Source: Stenotrophomonas sp. BIO128-Bstrain
GTDB lineage: Bacteria > Pseudomonadota > Gammaproteobacteria > Xanthomonadales > Xanthomonadaceae
Length of the DNA stretch: 64,000 nt
Assembly: GCF_030128875.1 (NCBI RefSeq)
Contig: NZ_CP124620.1
Coordinates: 1,736,001-1,800,000, forward strand
Direction of reading: 5' to 3'
Positions 36,054 through 45,525 of this stretch are shown here, piece after piece. Made by a program: the position numbers and the translations under genes. Every line of letters starts with the position of its first letter. Within the stretch, counting starts at the first letter, position 1. The notes beneath the pieces were generated by a model, which saw only the letters and a list, made by a program, of their open reading frames with translations, did no database searches and was not told the origin of the DNA.

Positions 36054-37064
36054 ATGGCCCGCCGCAGGCACCACGAAGAGCACGCCAACCATGAGGCCTG
36101 GGCGATTCCCTATGCCGACCTCATGACGCTGCTGCTCGCCTTCTTCGTGGTGATGTACGCCATCTCCTCGCTCAACGAAGGCAAGTACCGGATCATGGCC
36201 GACGCGTTGACCACCGCCTTCGGTGGCGCGCCGCGCACGATCAACCCGGTGCAGGTCGGCAACCAGCAGGTCCAGGGCGGTGGCTGGGACAGTCCCTCGG
36301 TGATCAAGGCCGGAAACCGGATCGGCCCCTCCGCACCAGCACCGAGCAACGACCCGACCCTGCTGCCGGCGATGGCCTCGCAGATGCGCATGCCGGTCTC
36401 GATCCGCAACCAGGAACAGCTGCAGCGTGCCGAGCGCCAGCTCAACGGCATCGCCGACAAGCTCACCGCCACGCTGGCACCGCTGATCGAGCGCGGCATG
36501 ATCACCGTGCGCCGCACCGAGCTGTGGATCGAGGTGGAGATCAACAGCGACATCCTGTTCCCGACCGGCTCGGCCACGCTGGACGTTCACGCGCGCGACA
36601 CCCTCTCCAAGCTGGCCGAAGTGCTGCGTGACGCTCCCAACGGCGTACGCGTGGAAGGCCATACCGACAACATTCCGATCGCCACCTCGCTGTTCCCCTC
36701 CAACTGGGAGCTCTCGGCCGGACGCGCGGCCAGCGTGGTGCACCTGTTCGCCGACCAGGGCCTGCAGCCGGCACGCCTGGCGATGGTCGGCTACGGCCAG
36801 TTCCGCCCGCGCGAAGACAATGCCAGCGCCGAAGGCCGCAACCGCAACCGGCGGGTGATGGTGATCATCCTGGCCGACACGGCGCAGAGCATCGACCCGA
36901 TCACCGACCGGCTCAGCGCCGACGCCGACCCCACCGATGCCGCCAAGGCCTCCAGCGTCGGCAACCCCGTTACCCCCGTTACCCCCATCGCACCGGTGCA
37001 GTTGCCACCGGTGCCGGCCGGCAGCCGCGTTGGCGCCGCCGTTCCGCCCGCAATGAAGGAGTGA
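36054..37064 (+). CDS. motD: Flagellar stator protein MotD (MotB type)
   Basis: A 336-residue stator peptidoglycan anchor. One membrane helix (about 20-38, PYADLMTLLLAFFVVMYAISS) carries the ion-binding Asp in YADLM. The C-terminal OmpA-like domain (about 165-285) has ILFPTGSATL, VEGHTDNIPI and NWELSAGRAASVV. A long Pro/Val-rich tail ends the protein. It starts one base after motC ends. Confidence 0.95.
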   Translation: MARRRHHEEHANHEAWAIPYADLMTLLLAFFVVMYAISSLNEGKYRIMADALTTAFGGAPRTINPVQVGNQQVQGGGWDSPSVIKAGNRIGPSAPAPSNDPTLLPAMASQMRMPVSIRNQEQLQRAERQLNGIADKLTATLAPLIERGMITVRRTELWIEVEINSDILFPTGSATLDVHARDTLSKLAEVLRDAPNGVRVEGHTDNIPIATSLFPSNWELSAGRAASVVHLFADQGLQPARLAMVGYGQFRPREDNASAEGRNRNRRVMVIILADTAQSIDPITDRLSADADPTDAAKASSVGNPVTPVTPIAPVQLPPVPAGSRVGAAVPPAMKE

Positions 37065-37069
37065 ACCGC

Positions 37070-37852
37070 ATGCGTATCTGGGCTGTTGCCAATCAGAAAG
37101 GCGGCGTGGGCAAGACCACCACGACGCTCGCACTCGGCCGCGGCCTGGCCACGCAGGGCCACCGCGTGCTGTTGATCGATCTGGATCCGCATTCCTCGCT
37201 GACCCGCGCCTTCGGCGTGCCGTTGGATCCGCCGCCTCAGGGTGTGCTGGAGCTGTTCGCCACGCCGCCGGCCGAGTTGCCCACCCTCGCCCGCCACAGC
37301 GACATCCCGGGCCTGGACTACGTCTGCGCACAGGCGGCACTGGCCACGCTGGAACGGCGCAGCGCCAACCAGCCGGGCCTCGGCCTGGCCCTGCAGAACG
37401 CGCTCGGCCGTCACCAGGGCCAGCATGACTACATCCTGCTGGACTGCGCGCCCACCCTGGGGCTGTTGATGATCAACGCACTGGCCGCGGCCGACCGCCT
37501 GATCATCCCGACCCAGGCCGAGCCACTCGCCCTGCATGGCCTGGATGGCATGGTCCGCACCGGCGAGATGGTCGAGCGCTCGCGCCGCCGCGCGCTGCCG
37601 ATGTCGATCCTGCCGACCCTGTTCGACCGCCGCACCCGCGCCGGCAACGAGACCGTCAAGCTGATGCAGGACAAGCATGGCCATCGCGTCTGGGAAGACG
37701 CGATTCCGGTCGATACCCGCATCTGCAATGCCGCCAGCCTGACCGTGCCGCCGCAATCGGAGGATTACCCCGGCCGTGGCCTGGCCGCGTATCGCCGCGC
37801 GCTGGAATGGATCCTGGCCGACGATGCACAGCAGATGGAGCGCGCGGCATGA
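37070..37852 (+). CDS. ParA-type ATPase for polar chemotaxis arrays (ParC-like)
   Basis: A 260-residue ParA/Soj family ATPase with P-loop KGGVGKTT (Lys15 in the loop), LIDLDPHSSLTRAFG and LLDCAPTLGLLMINAL. In Vibrio and Pseudomonas the equivalent gene between motD and the CheW-like gene is ParC, which places chemotaxis arrays at the pole. Position and neighbours point to the same job here. I chose ATG 37070, eight bases after Shine-Dalgarno AAGGAG (37056-37061), over GTG 37061. The stop overlaps the next gene. Confidence 0.9.
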   Translation: MRIWAVANQKGGVGKTTTTLALGRGLATQGHRVLLIDLDPHSSLTRAFGVPLDPPPQGVLELFATPPAELPTLARHSDIPGLDYVCAQAALATLERRSANQPGLGLALQNALGRHQGQHDYILLDCAPTLGLLMINALAAADRLIIPTQAEPLALHGLDGMVRTGEMVERSRRRALPMSILPTLFDRRTRAGNETVKLMQDKHGHRVWEDAIPVDTRICNAASLTVPPQSEDYPGRGLAAYRRALEWILADDAQQMERAA

Positions 37853-38985
37853 ACACCGCCGGCGTGCTCGACGATTACCTGGAGCAGCTGCTTGGCGACG
37901 CGATGCCGCCGCCGGCAGCGTCACCGGTGGCCGTCGCGACGGCCGACACCGTCGAAGCGACCGGCGGCCTCGACGCTGCACCTGCGACTGTCGAAACGGC
38001 CAGCGCCGACGCGGCGCCGGCCACCGACGAACAGACCGCCGCTGGTACAGCGCCGGCGGCAGACGACCCGGTTGTCCCGCCAGGCTTCAGTGACCTGCTC
38101 GACGAGCTTCGCGACGATCCGCTGCTGAGCGGCGCCATGACGCTGCCCACGGCGGGCGCTGCACTGGACGCCGAGGCAGCCTCGGCTGCCATCAGCGCGC
38201 CTGCACCGGGATTCGACGACCTGCTCGACGAACTTCGCAACGATCCGCTGCTCAGCGGCGCGATGCCCGCGCCCGCCGAAGAAGCGCGCCCCAGCTGGGA
38301 CGACCTGCCGCCCGAGGTCGTCTACGAAACCGATCCCATGCCCGCAGGCGCCAGCACGCCAGCCGAATTGTCCGCGCCTGTCGCGCCAGTCGCCCGCGCA
38401 CCGATTGCCCGGCAGATGCCCTCGATGCCACCCATGCCGGCAGCAACGAGTGCCCGCGCCGGCACGCCCTCATTGGCACAGAGCCGGCCCGGCAGCTGGG
38501 AAGAGTTGCAGCGCCAGGCACGCGACCCGGCCTCCAGCCCGCGCGAGAACCGCCGTGCCAGCGAGCGTACCTCGCGCTGGCTGCGCCTGCGCTGCGGCGC
38601 CCAGGCCTACGCGCTCGAACTGCTCAAGGTCCAGGAAGTGGTCCTGCCCGTGCCGCTGCTGCCGCTGCGCGGCACCTCCCCGGCGATGCTGGGCATCATG
38701 AACCTGCGTGGCCAGGTCGTGCCGGTAATGGACCTGGGCCTCCACCTGGGCAGCAGTGCGGCCGGCAATGACGCCAACACTCGCATCGTGGTGCTGGAGG
38801 AGAACGGCGAGACCATGGGCCTGCGCGTATCGGCCGTGGAGGATGTCGCCAATCTCACCGATTCCCAGATCGAGCCCCCCGACACCGCCCGCATCTGCCA
38901 GATCTCCAACGACCTGTTCCGTGGCGTGGCCCGGTGCGGCGCCCAGCCGATGATCCTGCTGGACGCGACCCAGTTGCTGAACTGA
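37849..38985 (+). CDS. CheW-domain array-localisation protein (ParP-like)
   Basis: A 378-residue protein. The C-terminal ~150 residues form a CheW-like domain (SRWLRLRCGAQAYALELLKVQEVV, GIMNLRGQVVPVMDLG). The N-terminal ~230 residues are disordered, Ala/Pro/Asp-rich, with two nearly identical amphipathic helices, FSDLLDELRDDPLLSGAM (80-97) and FDDLLDELRNDPLLSGAM (122-139). A related short helix VLDDYLEQLLGDAM lies at 6-19. By position it corresponds to ParP, which links the ParC ATPase to CheA and receptors. The start overlaps the ParA-type gene (ATGA). Confidence 0.86.
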   Translation: MNTAGVLDDYLEQLLGDAMPPPAASPVAVATADTVEATGGLDAAPATVETASADAAPATDEQTAAGTAPAADDPVVPPGFSDLLDELRDDPLLSGAMTLPTAGAALDAEAASAAISAPAPGFDDLLDELRNDPLLSGAMPAPAEEARPSWDDLPPEVVYETDPMPAGASTPAELSAPVAPVARAPIARQMPSMPPMPAATSARAGTPSLAQSRPGSWEELQRQARDPASSPRENRRASERTSRWLRLRCGAQAYALELLKVQEVVLPVPLLPLRGTSPAMLGIMNLRGQVVPVMDLGLHLGSSAAGNDANTRIVVLEENGETMGLRVSAVEDVANLTDSQIEPPDTARICQISNDLFRGVARCGAQPMILLDATQLLN

Positions 38986-39016
38986 CCAGCACCCACGCGA
39001 TCGCCCACGCCGCCCC

Positions 39017-39043
39017 TAAAGCTTTGTGGGTTCGGGCCGTTAT
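39017..39043 (+). promoter_or_regulatory. Sigma-28 promoter for the STAS-cheY-cheA unit
   Basis: TAAAGCTT-N11-GCCGTTAT closely matches TAAAGTTT-N11-GCCGATAA with exact spacing, about 30 bases before the STAS gene start. Confidence 0.85.
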
Positions 39044-39073
39044 CTCTCTCGGAACCGTTTGTCCGGAGCAATG

Positions 39074-39382
39074 ATGAGCACTGTGGCCCTGGGTGATGAT
39101 CTCGGTATCGAGACCAGCACCGAGCTGAAAACACGTTTGGCCCCCCTGGTGGATCAGGCCGGCGATCTGACGCTGGATGCCAGCCAGATCGGCCGTATCC
39201 ATACCGCCTCGGTGCAGGTGCTGTGCGCATTCGTCGAGGCCCGCCGCAAGGCCGGGCATCCCACCGGATTCCACGGTTGCACCGCAACCTTCCGTGATGC
39301 CGCGCGACTGCTCGGCGTCACCCAGGCCCTCGGCCTGGATGCACCCCATGACAACCTGAAATCTGTGGAGAACGCTGCATGA
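39074..39382 (+). CDS. STAS-domain protein upstream of cheY-cheA
   Basis: A 102-residue single STAS domain (LGIETSTELKTRLAPLVDQAG, LTLDASQIGRIHTASVQVLCAFVEARRKAG). STAS domains of this size are anti-anti-sigma-like; the Ser/Thr in the IHTAS loop is where such proteins are phosphorylated. Here it starts a sigma-28 unit with cheY and cheA, so it is more likely part of the chemotaxis set than a sigma-factor switch. ATG 39074 is favoured because GGAG (39064-39067) lies six bases upstream; ATG 39071 also exists. It overlaps cheY (ATGA). Confidence 0.88.
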   Translation: MSTVALGDDLGIETSTELKTRLAPLVDQAGDLTLDASQIGRIHTASVQVLCAFVEARRKAGHPTGFHGCTATFRDAARLLGVTQALGLDAPHDNLKSVENAA

Positions 39383-39744
39383 GCGCACGTATCTTGGTGG
39401 TGGACGATTCGGCGTCGATGCGCCAGATGGTCTCTTTCGCCCTCACCTCGGCCGGCTTTTCCGTCGAGGAAGCCGAAGACGGCGCGGTCGCCCTCGGGCG
39501 TGCCAAGGGCCAACGCTTCAACGCGGTGGTCACCGACGTCAACATGCCCAACATGGATGGCATCTCGCTGATCCGTGAGCTGCGCCAGCTGGCCGAATAC
39601 AAGTTCACGCCGATGCTGATGCTGACCACCGAATCGGCTGCGGACAAGAAGTCCGAAGGCAAGGCCGCCGGTGCCACCGGTTGGCTGGTCAAGCCGTTCA
39701 ATCCGGAACAGCTGGTGGCCACCGTCCAGAAAGTCCTGGGCTGA
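39379..39744 (+). CDS. cheY: Chemotaxis response regulator CheY (cluster 2)
   Basis: A 121-residue receiver with acidic pair Asp9-Asp10, phospho-acceptor Asp53 (TDVNMPNMDG) and Lys in WLVKPF. It is the CheY of the second cluster and precedes its cheA by 45 bases. It resembles CheY proteins that do not necessarily bind the motor, so it may act as a phosphate sink or signal elsewhere. That is inference. Confidence 0.92.
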   Translation: MSARILVVDDSASMRQMVSFALTSAGFSVEEAEDGAVALGRAKGQRFNAVVTDVNMPNMDGISLIRELRQLAEYKFTPMLMLTTESAADKKSEGKAAGATGWLVKPFNPEQLVATVQKVLG

Positions 39745-39789
39745 TCCCGCTTCACCTTTCCCTCCCCTCGCAACCGGACACCCCGCACC

Positions 39790-41772
39790 ATGAGCATGGA
39801 TCTGCAACGTTTCCACGCCACCTTCTTCGAAGAAAGCCGCGAGGGGCTGGATGCGATGGAAGCTGGCCTGCTGGCGCTCGAATCGGGCCAGCAGGACCCG
39901 GAGATCATCAACTCGGTGTTCCGCGCCGCGCACTCGATCAAGGGCGGCGCCGGCACGTTCGGCTTCGATGCGATCGCCGCGCTGACCCACGTGCTGGAAA
40001 CGCTGCTGGACGAACTGCGCGCCGGCAAGCGCGCGCTGGAGCCGGCCGCGGTGGACGCGATGCTGGCCTCGGTGGACGTGCTGCGCGCCCTGCTGCGTGA
40101 AGCAGAGCACGGCCAGGCGGCAGACCCGCAGGCGGTTGCCGAGGTCAAGGCGCGCCTGGAAGCGGTGCTGTCCGGCCAGGCCGCCACCGTGGCGCCGGTC
40201 GCCGCCGCCAAGGTCGATGACACGCCCGAGGCGTGGCAGATCGGCTTCGTGCCGGCACCGTCGCTGTTCATGAGCGGCAACGACCCGCTGCGCATCATCC
40301 GCGAGCTTGAACACCTGGGCTCGCTGCAGGTTGCCGCGCGCCTGGACCGCCTGCCCGGCTTCGACCAGCTCGATCCGCTCGAAGCGCACCTGGCCTGGGA
40401 CCTGGGGCTGGTCGGCAAGGTGCCGCGCAGCAAGATCGAAGATACCTTTGCCTGGGTCGTGGACGACTGCGAACTGGACATCCGTCCGGCCGCGCCGCCG
40501 AGCCTGGCCACCAGCGCGCCGGCCGAGGCCAAGCCTGCCGTCGCCCCCGCCATCGCCCCCGCCGCACCGGCCGCAGCAGCACCGGCCACCGCCGCACACG
40601 AAGCTGAAACCTCGATCCGCGTCAGCGTGGACAAGGTCGATGCGCTGATCAACCTGGTCGGTGAACTGGTCATCACCCAGGCCATGCTCAAGCAGGTCTC
40701 GCACGCACTGGATCCGGCACAGGCCGAGCAGTTGCTGACCGGGCTGGACCTGCTGGAACGCAATACCCGCGATCTGCAGGAAGCGGTCATCGGCGTGCGC
40801 ATGCTGCCGGTGGATGCGGTGTTCCGCCGTTTCCCGCGCCTGGTCCGCGATCTCTCTTCGCGCCTGGGCAAGCACGTGCGCCTGCGCACCATCGGCGAAG
40901 GCACCGAGCTGGACAAGGGCCTGATCGAAAAGATCGCCGACCCGCTGGTGCACCTGGTCCGCAACTCGATCGATCACGGTCTGGAAATGCCGGACGTGCG
41001 TCGCGAGGCGGGCAAGGACGAAACCGGCACGATCACGCTGGCCGCCTCGCACCAGGGTGGGCACATCGTGATCGAAGTCAGTGACGACGGCCGCGGCCTG
41101 AACCGCGACAAGATCCTGTCCAAGGCGCTCGAGCGTGGCCTGAGCGTGCCGGACAACCCCACCGACGCGCAGGTCTGGGACCTGATCTTCCAGCCGGGCT
41201 TTTCCACCGCCGATGCCGTCACGGATCTGTCGGGGCGTGGCGTCGGCATGGACGTGGTCCGCCGCAACATCCAGGCACTGGGCGGTGAGGTGCAGCTGGA
41301 AAGCCAGGCCGGCAACGGCACCCGCGTGCTGATCCGCCTGCCGCTGACGCTGGCGATCCTGGATGGCATGACCGTCTCGGTGGCCGGCGAAACCCTGATC
41401 CTGCCGTTGGCCTACGTCCTCGAAGCCCTGCAGCCGCAGGCCGACGATGTGCGCACCATGGCTGGCGAGGGCCGCGTGCTGCGCGTCCGCGGCGAGTACC
41501 TGCCGATCCTCTCGCTCAGCGAGTACTACGGCTACGGCGGGCGCGCGCTGGACGATCCGCTGGTGGTCGTCGTCGAGGGCGATGGCCAGAAGATCGCGCT
41601 GGAAGTGGACGAACTGGTCGGCCAGCAGCAGGTGGTGGTCAAGAACATCGAGAACAACTACCGGCGGATCAGCGGCGTGTCCGGCGCAACCATCCTGGGC
41701 GATGGCCGGGTCGCGTTGATCGTGGACATCGGCGGCCTCGTGCGTTCGCTCAAGGTGCCGCAGGCCGCGTAA
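39790..41772 (+). CDS. cheA: Chemotaxis histidine kinase CheA (cluster 2)
   Basis: A 660-residue CheA of standard layout. P1 has His48 in AAHSIKGGAGTFGF. A canonical P2 response-regulator docking domain lies near 155-235 (AWQIGFVPAPSLFMSGNDPLRII). The Ala/Pro linker, P3, the P4 ATPase (HLVRNSIDHGLEMPDVR, GRGVGMDVVRRNI) and P5 (GEYLPILSLSEYYG, LVGQQQVVVKNIE) complete the protein. Unlike the cluster-1 CheA it keeps P2 and lacks the FliM-like repeats. A hairpin follows the stop. Confidence 0.96.
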   Translation: MSMDLQRFHATFFEESREGLDAMEAGLLALESGQQDPEIINSVFRAAHSIKGGAGTFGFDAIAALTHVLETLLDELRAGKRALEPAAVDAMLASVDVLRALLREAEHGQAADPQAVAEVKARLEAVLSGQAATVAPVAAAKVDDTPEAWQIGFVPAPSLFMSGNDPLRIIRELEHLGSLQVAARLDRLPGFDQLDPLEAHLAWDLGLVGKVPRSKIEDTFAWVVDDCELDIRPAAPPSLATSAPAEAKPAVAPAIAPAAPAAAAPATAAHEAETSIRVSVDKVDALINLVGELVITQAMLKQVSHALDPAQAEQLLTGLDLLERNTRDLQEAVIGVRMLPVDAVFRRFPRLVRDLSSRLGKHVRLRTIGEGTELDKGLIEKIADPLVHLVRNSIDHGLEMPDVRREAGKDETGTITLAASHQGGHIVIEVSDDGRGLNRDKILSKALERGLSVPDNPTDAQVWDLIFQPGFSTADAVTDLSGRGVGMDVVRRNIQALGGEVQLESQAGNGTRVLIRLPLTLAILDGMTVSVAGETLILPLAYVLEALQPQADDVRTMAGEGRVLRVRGEYLPILSLSEYYGYGGRALDDPLVVVVEGDGQKIALEVDELVGQQQVVVKNIENNYRRISGVSGATILGDGRVALIVDIGGLVRSLKVPQAA

Positions 41773-41797
41773 CGCCGCTGCCATCGCGTTGGTCCCG

Positions 41798-41831
41798 ACG
41801 CCGCCGCTCCCCCGGGAGCGGCGGCGTTCGT
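41798..41831 (+). terminator. Hairpin terminator after cheA (cluster 2)
   Basis: A perfect 14-bp GC-rich inverted repeat (41798-41811 with 41814-41827) is followed by a weak T-rich tail (TTCGTTCGT). It ends the STAS-cheY-cheA unit. The remaining gap to the MCP gene at 42160 holds only the probable sigma-28 promoter and a ~115-base leader. Confidence 0.6.
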
Positions 41832-42017
41832 TCGTGGGCGCGCGGTCCCATGCGCGTGGGCCGGAAAGTGTGACCTTCATCCACCGCCTCGCCCTCGTGA
41901 TTGCCCTGCCAACCGTTCGCCACGGTATGGCCGATCCGCCCATAACCCTTGCAACAGCAACCATCGGCGACCGATGAACCGCAGCTGCGCTTGTGAAAAA
42001 AATGTGACGTCGCACTA

Positions 42018-42045
42018 TCAAGTTGCAACGGATCGACGCCGCTAT
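42018..42045 (+). promoter_or_regulatory. Probable sigma-28 promoter for the first MCP gene
   Basis: TCAAGTTG and GCCGCTAT match the sigma-28 boxes, but the spacer is 12 rather than 11 bases. It lies in the 387-base gap before the MCP gene, leaving a leader of about 105 bases. The other half of the gap shows no further feature. Confidence 0.6.
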
Positions 42046-42159
42046 CCGAAGTAGCGACCACGGCAACCGGCTCGCGCCTGCGCTCCACCCTCTCCCACCC
42101 CGCTGATTCCGCCCAGCACCCCACGGCTGTGCGCCACTGCCCTGCCCGGAGTTTCAACC

Positions 42160-44403
42160 ATGAAGTGGTTCCACGACCTGCCCATCGCCCGCAAGCTGGC
42201 GGTAGGGTTCACCCTCACCACGTTGATGACGCTGGCCCTGGGCAGCTTCGCCCTGGTCCGCCTGGGCGAGGCCAACGCGCAGCTGCGCGCGATGAGCACC
42301 AACGACATTCCCTCGGTGCAGCACCTGGGCGAAGTTCGCGCGCAGCTCGGCGAGTTCCGCACCTACGAAATGGCGCAGCTGACCGTGCTCGACAAACCCG
42401 AGTCGGTTGCCGACTACGACAAGCGCATGGCCGACACCGGCAAGGTCGTCAACGCCGAGCTGGCCGCGTATGCCGCCCTGCCGGCCGGCGACAAGGAACG
42501 CCAGTTGTATGACGTGGTCGCCGCGCGCACCGCCGATTACTTCAAGGCCAACGGCCTGATCAAGGAAGCGATCGCCGCCGGCGACGGCGTCACCGCCCAG
42601 CAGATTTCCGATGAGCAGTCCCGCCCGGCACGCCGCGCCCTGTTCGCCGCGCTCAAGGAGCTGGGGGAGTTCAGCAATGGCGTGATGGCCAGCCGCATCG
42701 AGACGGCCAACGCTACCCACCAGAACAGCGTCTACGCGATCATCGGCTGCATCGTGCTGCTGTCGCTGCTGGCCGCCGTGATGGGCGTGGTCATCTCGCG
42801 CGCCATCACCCGCCCGCTGGGCCAGGCCGTGCACGCCATCCAGTCGGTCGCCCGTGGTGACCTGTCGGTCAACATCCAGGCCACGAGCAGGGATGAAGCA
42901 GGCAAGATGCTGGCCGCCACCCGCGACATGACCGTGATGCTGCGCCGCTTCTCCGAGCAGACCCAGCAGATGGTCGACATGCACGCCGGCCCGGACATCA
43001 GCCACCGCATCCCGGAAGATTTCCCCGGCGTGTACGGCCAGCTGGCCGTCGGCATCAATACGGTGATCTTCGAGCACCTGGATGCGATCCAGGACGCGAT
43101 CAACGTCCTCAACCAGTACGCCGCCGGCGACCTCTCCCCCGATGCCCGCCGCCTGCCCGGCAGCCGCGCGATCCTGCACGAATCGATGGATGCGGCCAAA
43201 GCCAGCCTGCTGGCGATCAATACCCAGATCCAGGCACTCGCCCAGGCGGCCGCGGCCGGTGACTTCACCCAGCGTGGCGATGCGACGCGCTTCGACCACG
43301 ACTTCCGGGTCATGATCGAGCACCTCAACACCATGATGCAGGTCGCCGATGGCAACCTGTCCCAGCTGTCGCACCTGCTGCAGTCGATCGCCAACGGCGA
43401 CCTGACCGCCCGCATGCAGGGTGAGTTCCACGGGGTGTTCGCCTCGATGCGCGACGATGCCAACACCACGGTCGCCCAGCTGACCCGGATCGTCGGCCGC
43501 ATCCAGCAGGCCTCTTCCAGCATCAGCACCGCAGCTGGCGAGATCGCCTCGGGCAACAACGACCTGTCCCGCCGTACCGAGCAGCAGGCCGCCAACCTGG
43601 AAGAAACCGCCGCGTCGATGGAGGAACTGACCTCCACCGTGCGCCAGAATGCCGAACACGCCCGTCAGGCGAACCAGCTTGCGATCGGCGCACATTCGGT
43701 CGCCTCGCAGGGCGGTGACGTGGTGGGCCGCGTGGTCAGCACCATGCACGAGATCGACGCCTCCTCGCGCCGCATCGCCGACATCATCACCGTGATCGAC
43801 GGCATCGCCTTCCAGACCAACATCCTGGCATTGAACGCCGCGGTGGAAGCGGCCCGTGCCGGCGAGCAGGGCCGTGGTTTCGCCGTGGTCGCCTCCGAAG
43901 TGCGCACCCTGGCCCAGCGTTCGGCCGGTGCGGCCAAGGAGATCAAGGGCCTGATCGACGAATCGGTCGGCAAGGTTGCCGAAGGCTCGCAGCTGGTCAA
44001 CCAGGCCGGCGCGACCATGGGCGAAATCGTGGCCTCGGTGCAGCGCGTGACCGACATCATGGCCGAGATTTCCGCGGCCTCGCAGGAACAGTCGGCCGGC
44101 ATCGAGCAGGTCAACCAGACCGTCGTGCAGATGGATGAGACCACCCAGCAGAACGCCGCGCTGGTGGAAGAAGCCACTGCCGCCGCCCGTGCCATGGAAG
44201 AACAGGCCGGTCACCTGACCGACGCTGTCGCACTGTTCAAGCTGGACAGCCACGCGCACGCGGCACCGGCCACCGTGGTCCATGCACCGGCCGCGCCACG
44301 AGCCGTCGCAGCGGCCAAGCCGCGCAGCGTCGTTGCCGCACCGCGCCGGGTCAGCCCCCGCGAACCGGCCCTGGCCAACGACACCGAGTGGCAGGAGTTC
44401 TGA
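42160..44403 (+). CDS. Methyl-accepting chemotaxis protein, 4-helix-bundle sensor, poly-HAMP
   Basis: A 747-residue transmembrane receptor. TM1 is at ~12-31. A periplasmic four-helix-bundle sensor spans ~35-190, and TM2 is at ~192-212 ([23 protein letters not shown]). After the first HAMP come three further HAMP-like repeats marked by AAGDLS, AAGDFT and ANGDLT, then the signalling hairpin ([30 protein letters not shown]). The last residues EWQEF form a CheR/CheB docking tail. Shine-Dalgarno GGAG lies nine bases before ATG 42160. The ligand cannot be told from sequence. Confidence 0.95.
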   Translation: MKWFHDLPIARKLAVGFTLTTLMTLALGSFALVRLGEANAQLRAMSTNDIPSVQHLGEVRAQLGEFRTYEMAQLTVLDKPESVADYDKRMADTGKVVNAELAAYAALPAGDKERQLYDVVAARTADYFKANGLIKEAIAAGDGVTAQQISDEQSRPARRALFAALKELGEFSNGVMASRIETANATHQNSVYAIIGCIVLLSLLAAVMGVVISRAITRPLGQAVHAIQSVARGDLSVNIQATSRDEAGKMLAATRDMTVMLRRFSEQTQQMVDMHAGPDISHRIPEDFPGVYGQLAVGINTVIFEHLDAIQDAINVLNQYAAGDLSPDARRLPGSRAILHESMDAAKASLLAINTQIQALAQAAAAGDFTQRGDATRFDHDFRVMIEHLNTMMQVADGNLSQLSHLLQSIANGDLTARMQGEFHGVFASMRDDANTTVAQLTRIVGRIQQASSSISTAAGEIASGNNDLSRRTEQQAANLEETAASMEELTSTVRQNAEHARQANQLAIGAHSVASQGGDVVGRVVSTMHEIDASSRRIADIITVIDGIAFQTNILALNAAVEAARAGEQGRGFAVVASEVRTLAQRSAGAAKEIKGLIDESVGKVAEGSQLVNQAGATMGEIVASVQRVTDIMAEISAASQEQSAGIEQVNQTVVQMDETTQQNAALVEEATAAARAMEEQAGHLTDAVALFKLDSHAHAAPATVVHAPAAPRAVAAAKPRSVVAAPRRVSPREPALANDTEWQEF
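43561..44247 (+). repeat. 687-base MCP signalling module, copy 1 of 3
   Basis: The segment from the [15 protein letters not shown] start to the LFKLD end is exactly 687 bases in all three MCP genes, without gaps. The copies share most residues, including long identical runs. The other copies are at 48204-48890 and 50633-51319. Confidence 0.85.
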
Positions 44404-44432
44404 TTGCGCCTGCCACGTGATCACGCGCCCTT

Positions 44433-44458
44433 CGACACCCCGCTCCGGCGGGGTGTCG
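44433..44458 (+). terminator. Hairpin terminator after the first MCP gene
   Basis: An 11-bp stem (CGACACCCCGC / GCGGGGTGTCG) with loop TCCG lies 30 bases after the stop. The following TCGTTTC is only weakly T-rich, so termination may be partial. Confidence 0.55.
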
Positions 44459-44522
44459 TCGTTTCGGCAGGGCCATCGCGCACCGCCGCGCTGCAATTGC
44501 CCCTACATAAATGTGAACTACT

Positions 44523-44530
44523 GCCGATAA
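44523..44530 (+). promoter_or_regulatory. Sigma-28 -10 element before the ycgR-like gene
   Basis: A perfect GCCGATAA lies 56 bases before the ycgR-like ATG. The -35 region (TACATAAA at the right distance) is poor, so the promoter call rests on the -10 and the gene context. Confidence 0.5.
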
Positions 44531-44586
44531 ACGGACAGAGCCCCGGCATCTACGCCTGCCGGCACCCGCCCAACCCAGCAGATTCC

Positions 44587-45366
44587 ATGTCCGAAGGCAG
44601 CCTCGACGCACACGACCGCCCCCATGGCATCCACGACGATGCCACGGATGACAGGTACCTGGTCCGCAACCCCCGCCAGATCCGGCAGTTGCTGCAGGCG
44701 CTGATCGACCAGCGTTCGTTGATCAACGCCCATCTCGGCGGCCGTGACCAGTCCTTCCCCACGGCCGTCCTGGAACTGGACGAAGACGACGACTGGCTGC
44801 TGCTCGACGGCAGCCCGTCCGAGCCCTCCAACCGCGCCGCCGAAGAAGCCGGCCACCTGCTCTGCTTCGCCCAGCTGGACCGGGTGATGGTCCGCTTCCG
44901 CCTGGACGGGCTGGAGCGCGTGCGCAACCAAGGCCATGTCGCCTTCCGCGTGCCGTTCCCGCAGGAACTGGTGCATCTGCAACGCCGCGAACTGTACCGG
45001 CTGGAAACGCCGATCACCGATTCCCCGCACCTGCAGTTCCCGGTCAACGAAGACCGCAGCGAAGCGCTCCAGCTGCGCGTAGTCGACATCAGCGGCGGTG
45101 GCCTGGCCGTCACGGTGCCGGTGGACTGCAACGTGTTCTCCCTGCAGAAACGCTACGCCGCCCGGCTCGACCTCCCCGACGGCAGCCCACTGCACGTCTC
45201 GCTGATCGTCTGCAACCAGTTGGCGCTCAAACTGCCCAACGGGGCGGAGATGAAGCGGATCGGCATGCGCTTCGACGACCTCCCGCGCGGCGGCGACAGC
45301 GCGATCCAGCGCTACATCTTCCGTATCGACCGGCAGCGGAGTGCGCGGAAGAACGGGGAGAGTTGA
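44587..45366 (+). CDS. ycgR: YcgR-type c-di-GMP-binding flagellar brake protein
   Basis: A 259-residue protein with an N-terminal YcgR/PilZN domain (about 15-125) and a C-terminal PilZ domain. The c-di-GMP contact motifs are RELYR (RxxxR) and DISGGG (D-x-S-x-x-G). YcgR bound to c-di-GMP slows the motor by acting on the switch or stator. It provides the receptor side for c-di-GMP made by the MHYT-GGDEF-EAL enzyme of this window. I start it at ATG 44587 because the open frame upstream overlaps the MCP terminator and the promoter. Confidence 0.9.
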   Translation: MSEGSLDAHDRPHGIHDDATDDRYLVRNPRQIRQLLQALIDQRSLINAHLGGRDQSFPTAVLELDEDDDWLLLDGSPSEPSNRAAEEAGHLLCFAQLDRVMVRFRLDGLERVRNQGHVAFRVPFPQELVHLQRRELYRLETPITDSPHLQFPVNEDRSEALQLRVVDISGGGLAVTVPVDCNVFSLQKRYAARLDLPDGSPLHVSLIVCNQLALKLPNGAEMKRIGMRFDDLPRGGDSAIQRYIFRIDRQRSARKNGES

Positions 45367-45447
45367 TCGCTGCTTCAACGGCATGGCGTCGCCGCATCCC
45401 TGCGGCTCATGGTCCCGACTGAAGGCAGGGTTTGGGTGGGTGGAAGC

Positions 45448-45474
45448 TAAAGTCGCCCCCGGGCAGGCCGATAT
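45448..45474 (+). promoter_or_regulatory. Sigma-28 promoter for cheW
   Basis: TAAAGTCG-N11-GCCGATAT, correct spacing, 51 bases before the cheW ATG. The gap 45367-45525 holds nothing else that I see. Confidence 0.87.
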
Positions 45475-45525
45475 CCAGCGTGACCCCCGGTTTTTCGACC
45501 GCCACGCCCGACCCAGGACCCCTCG

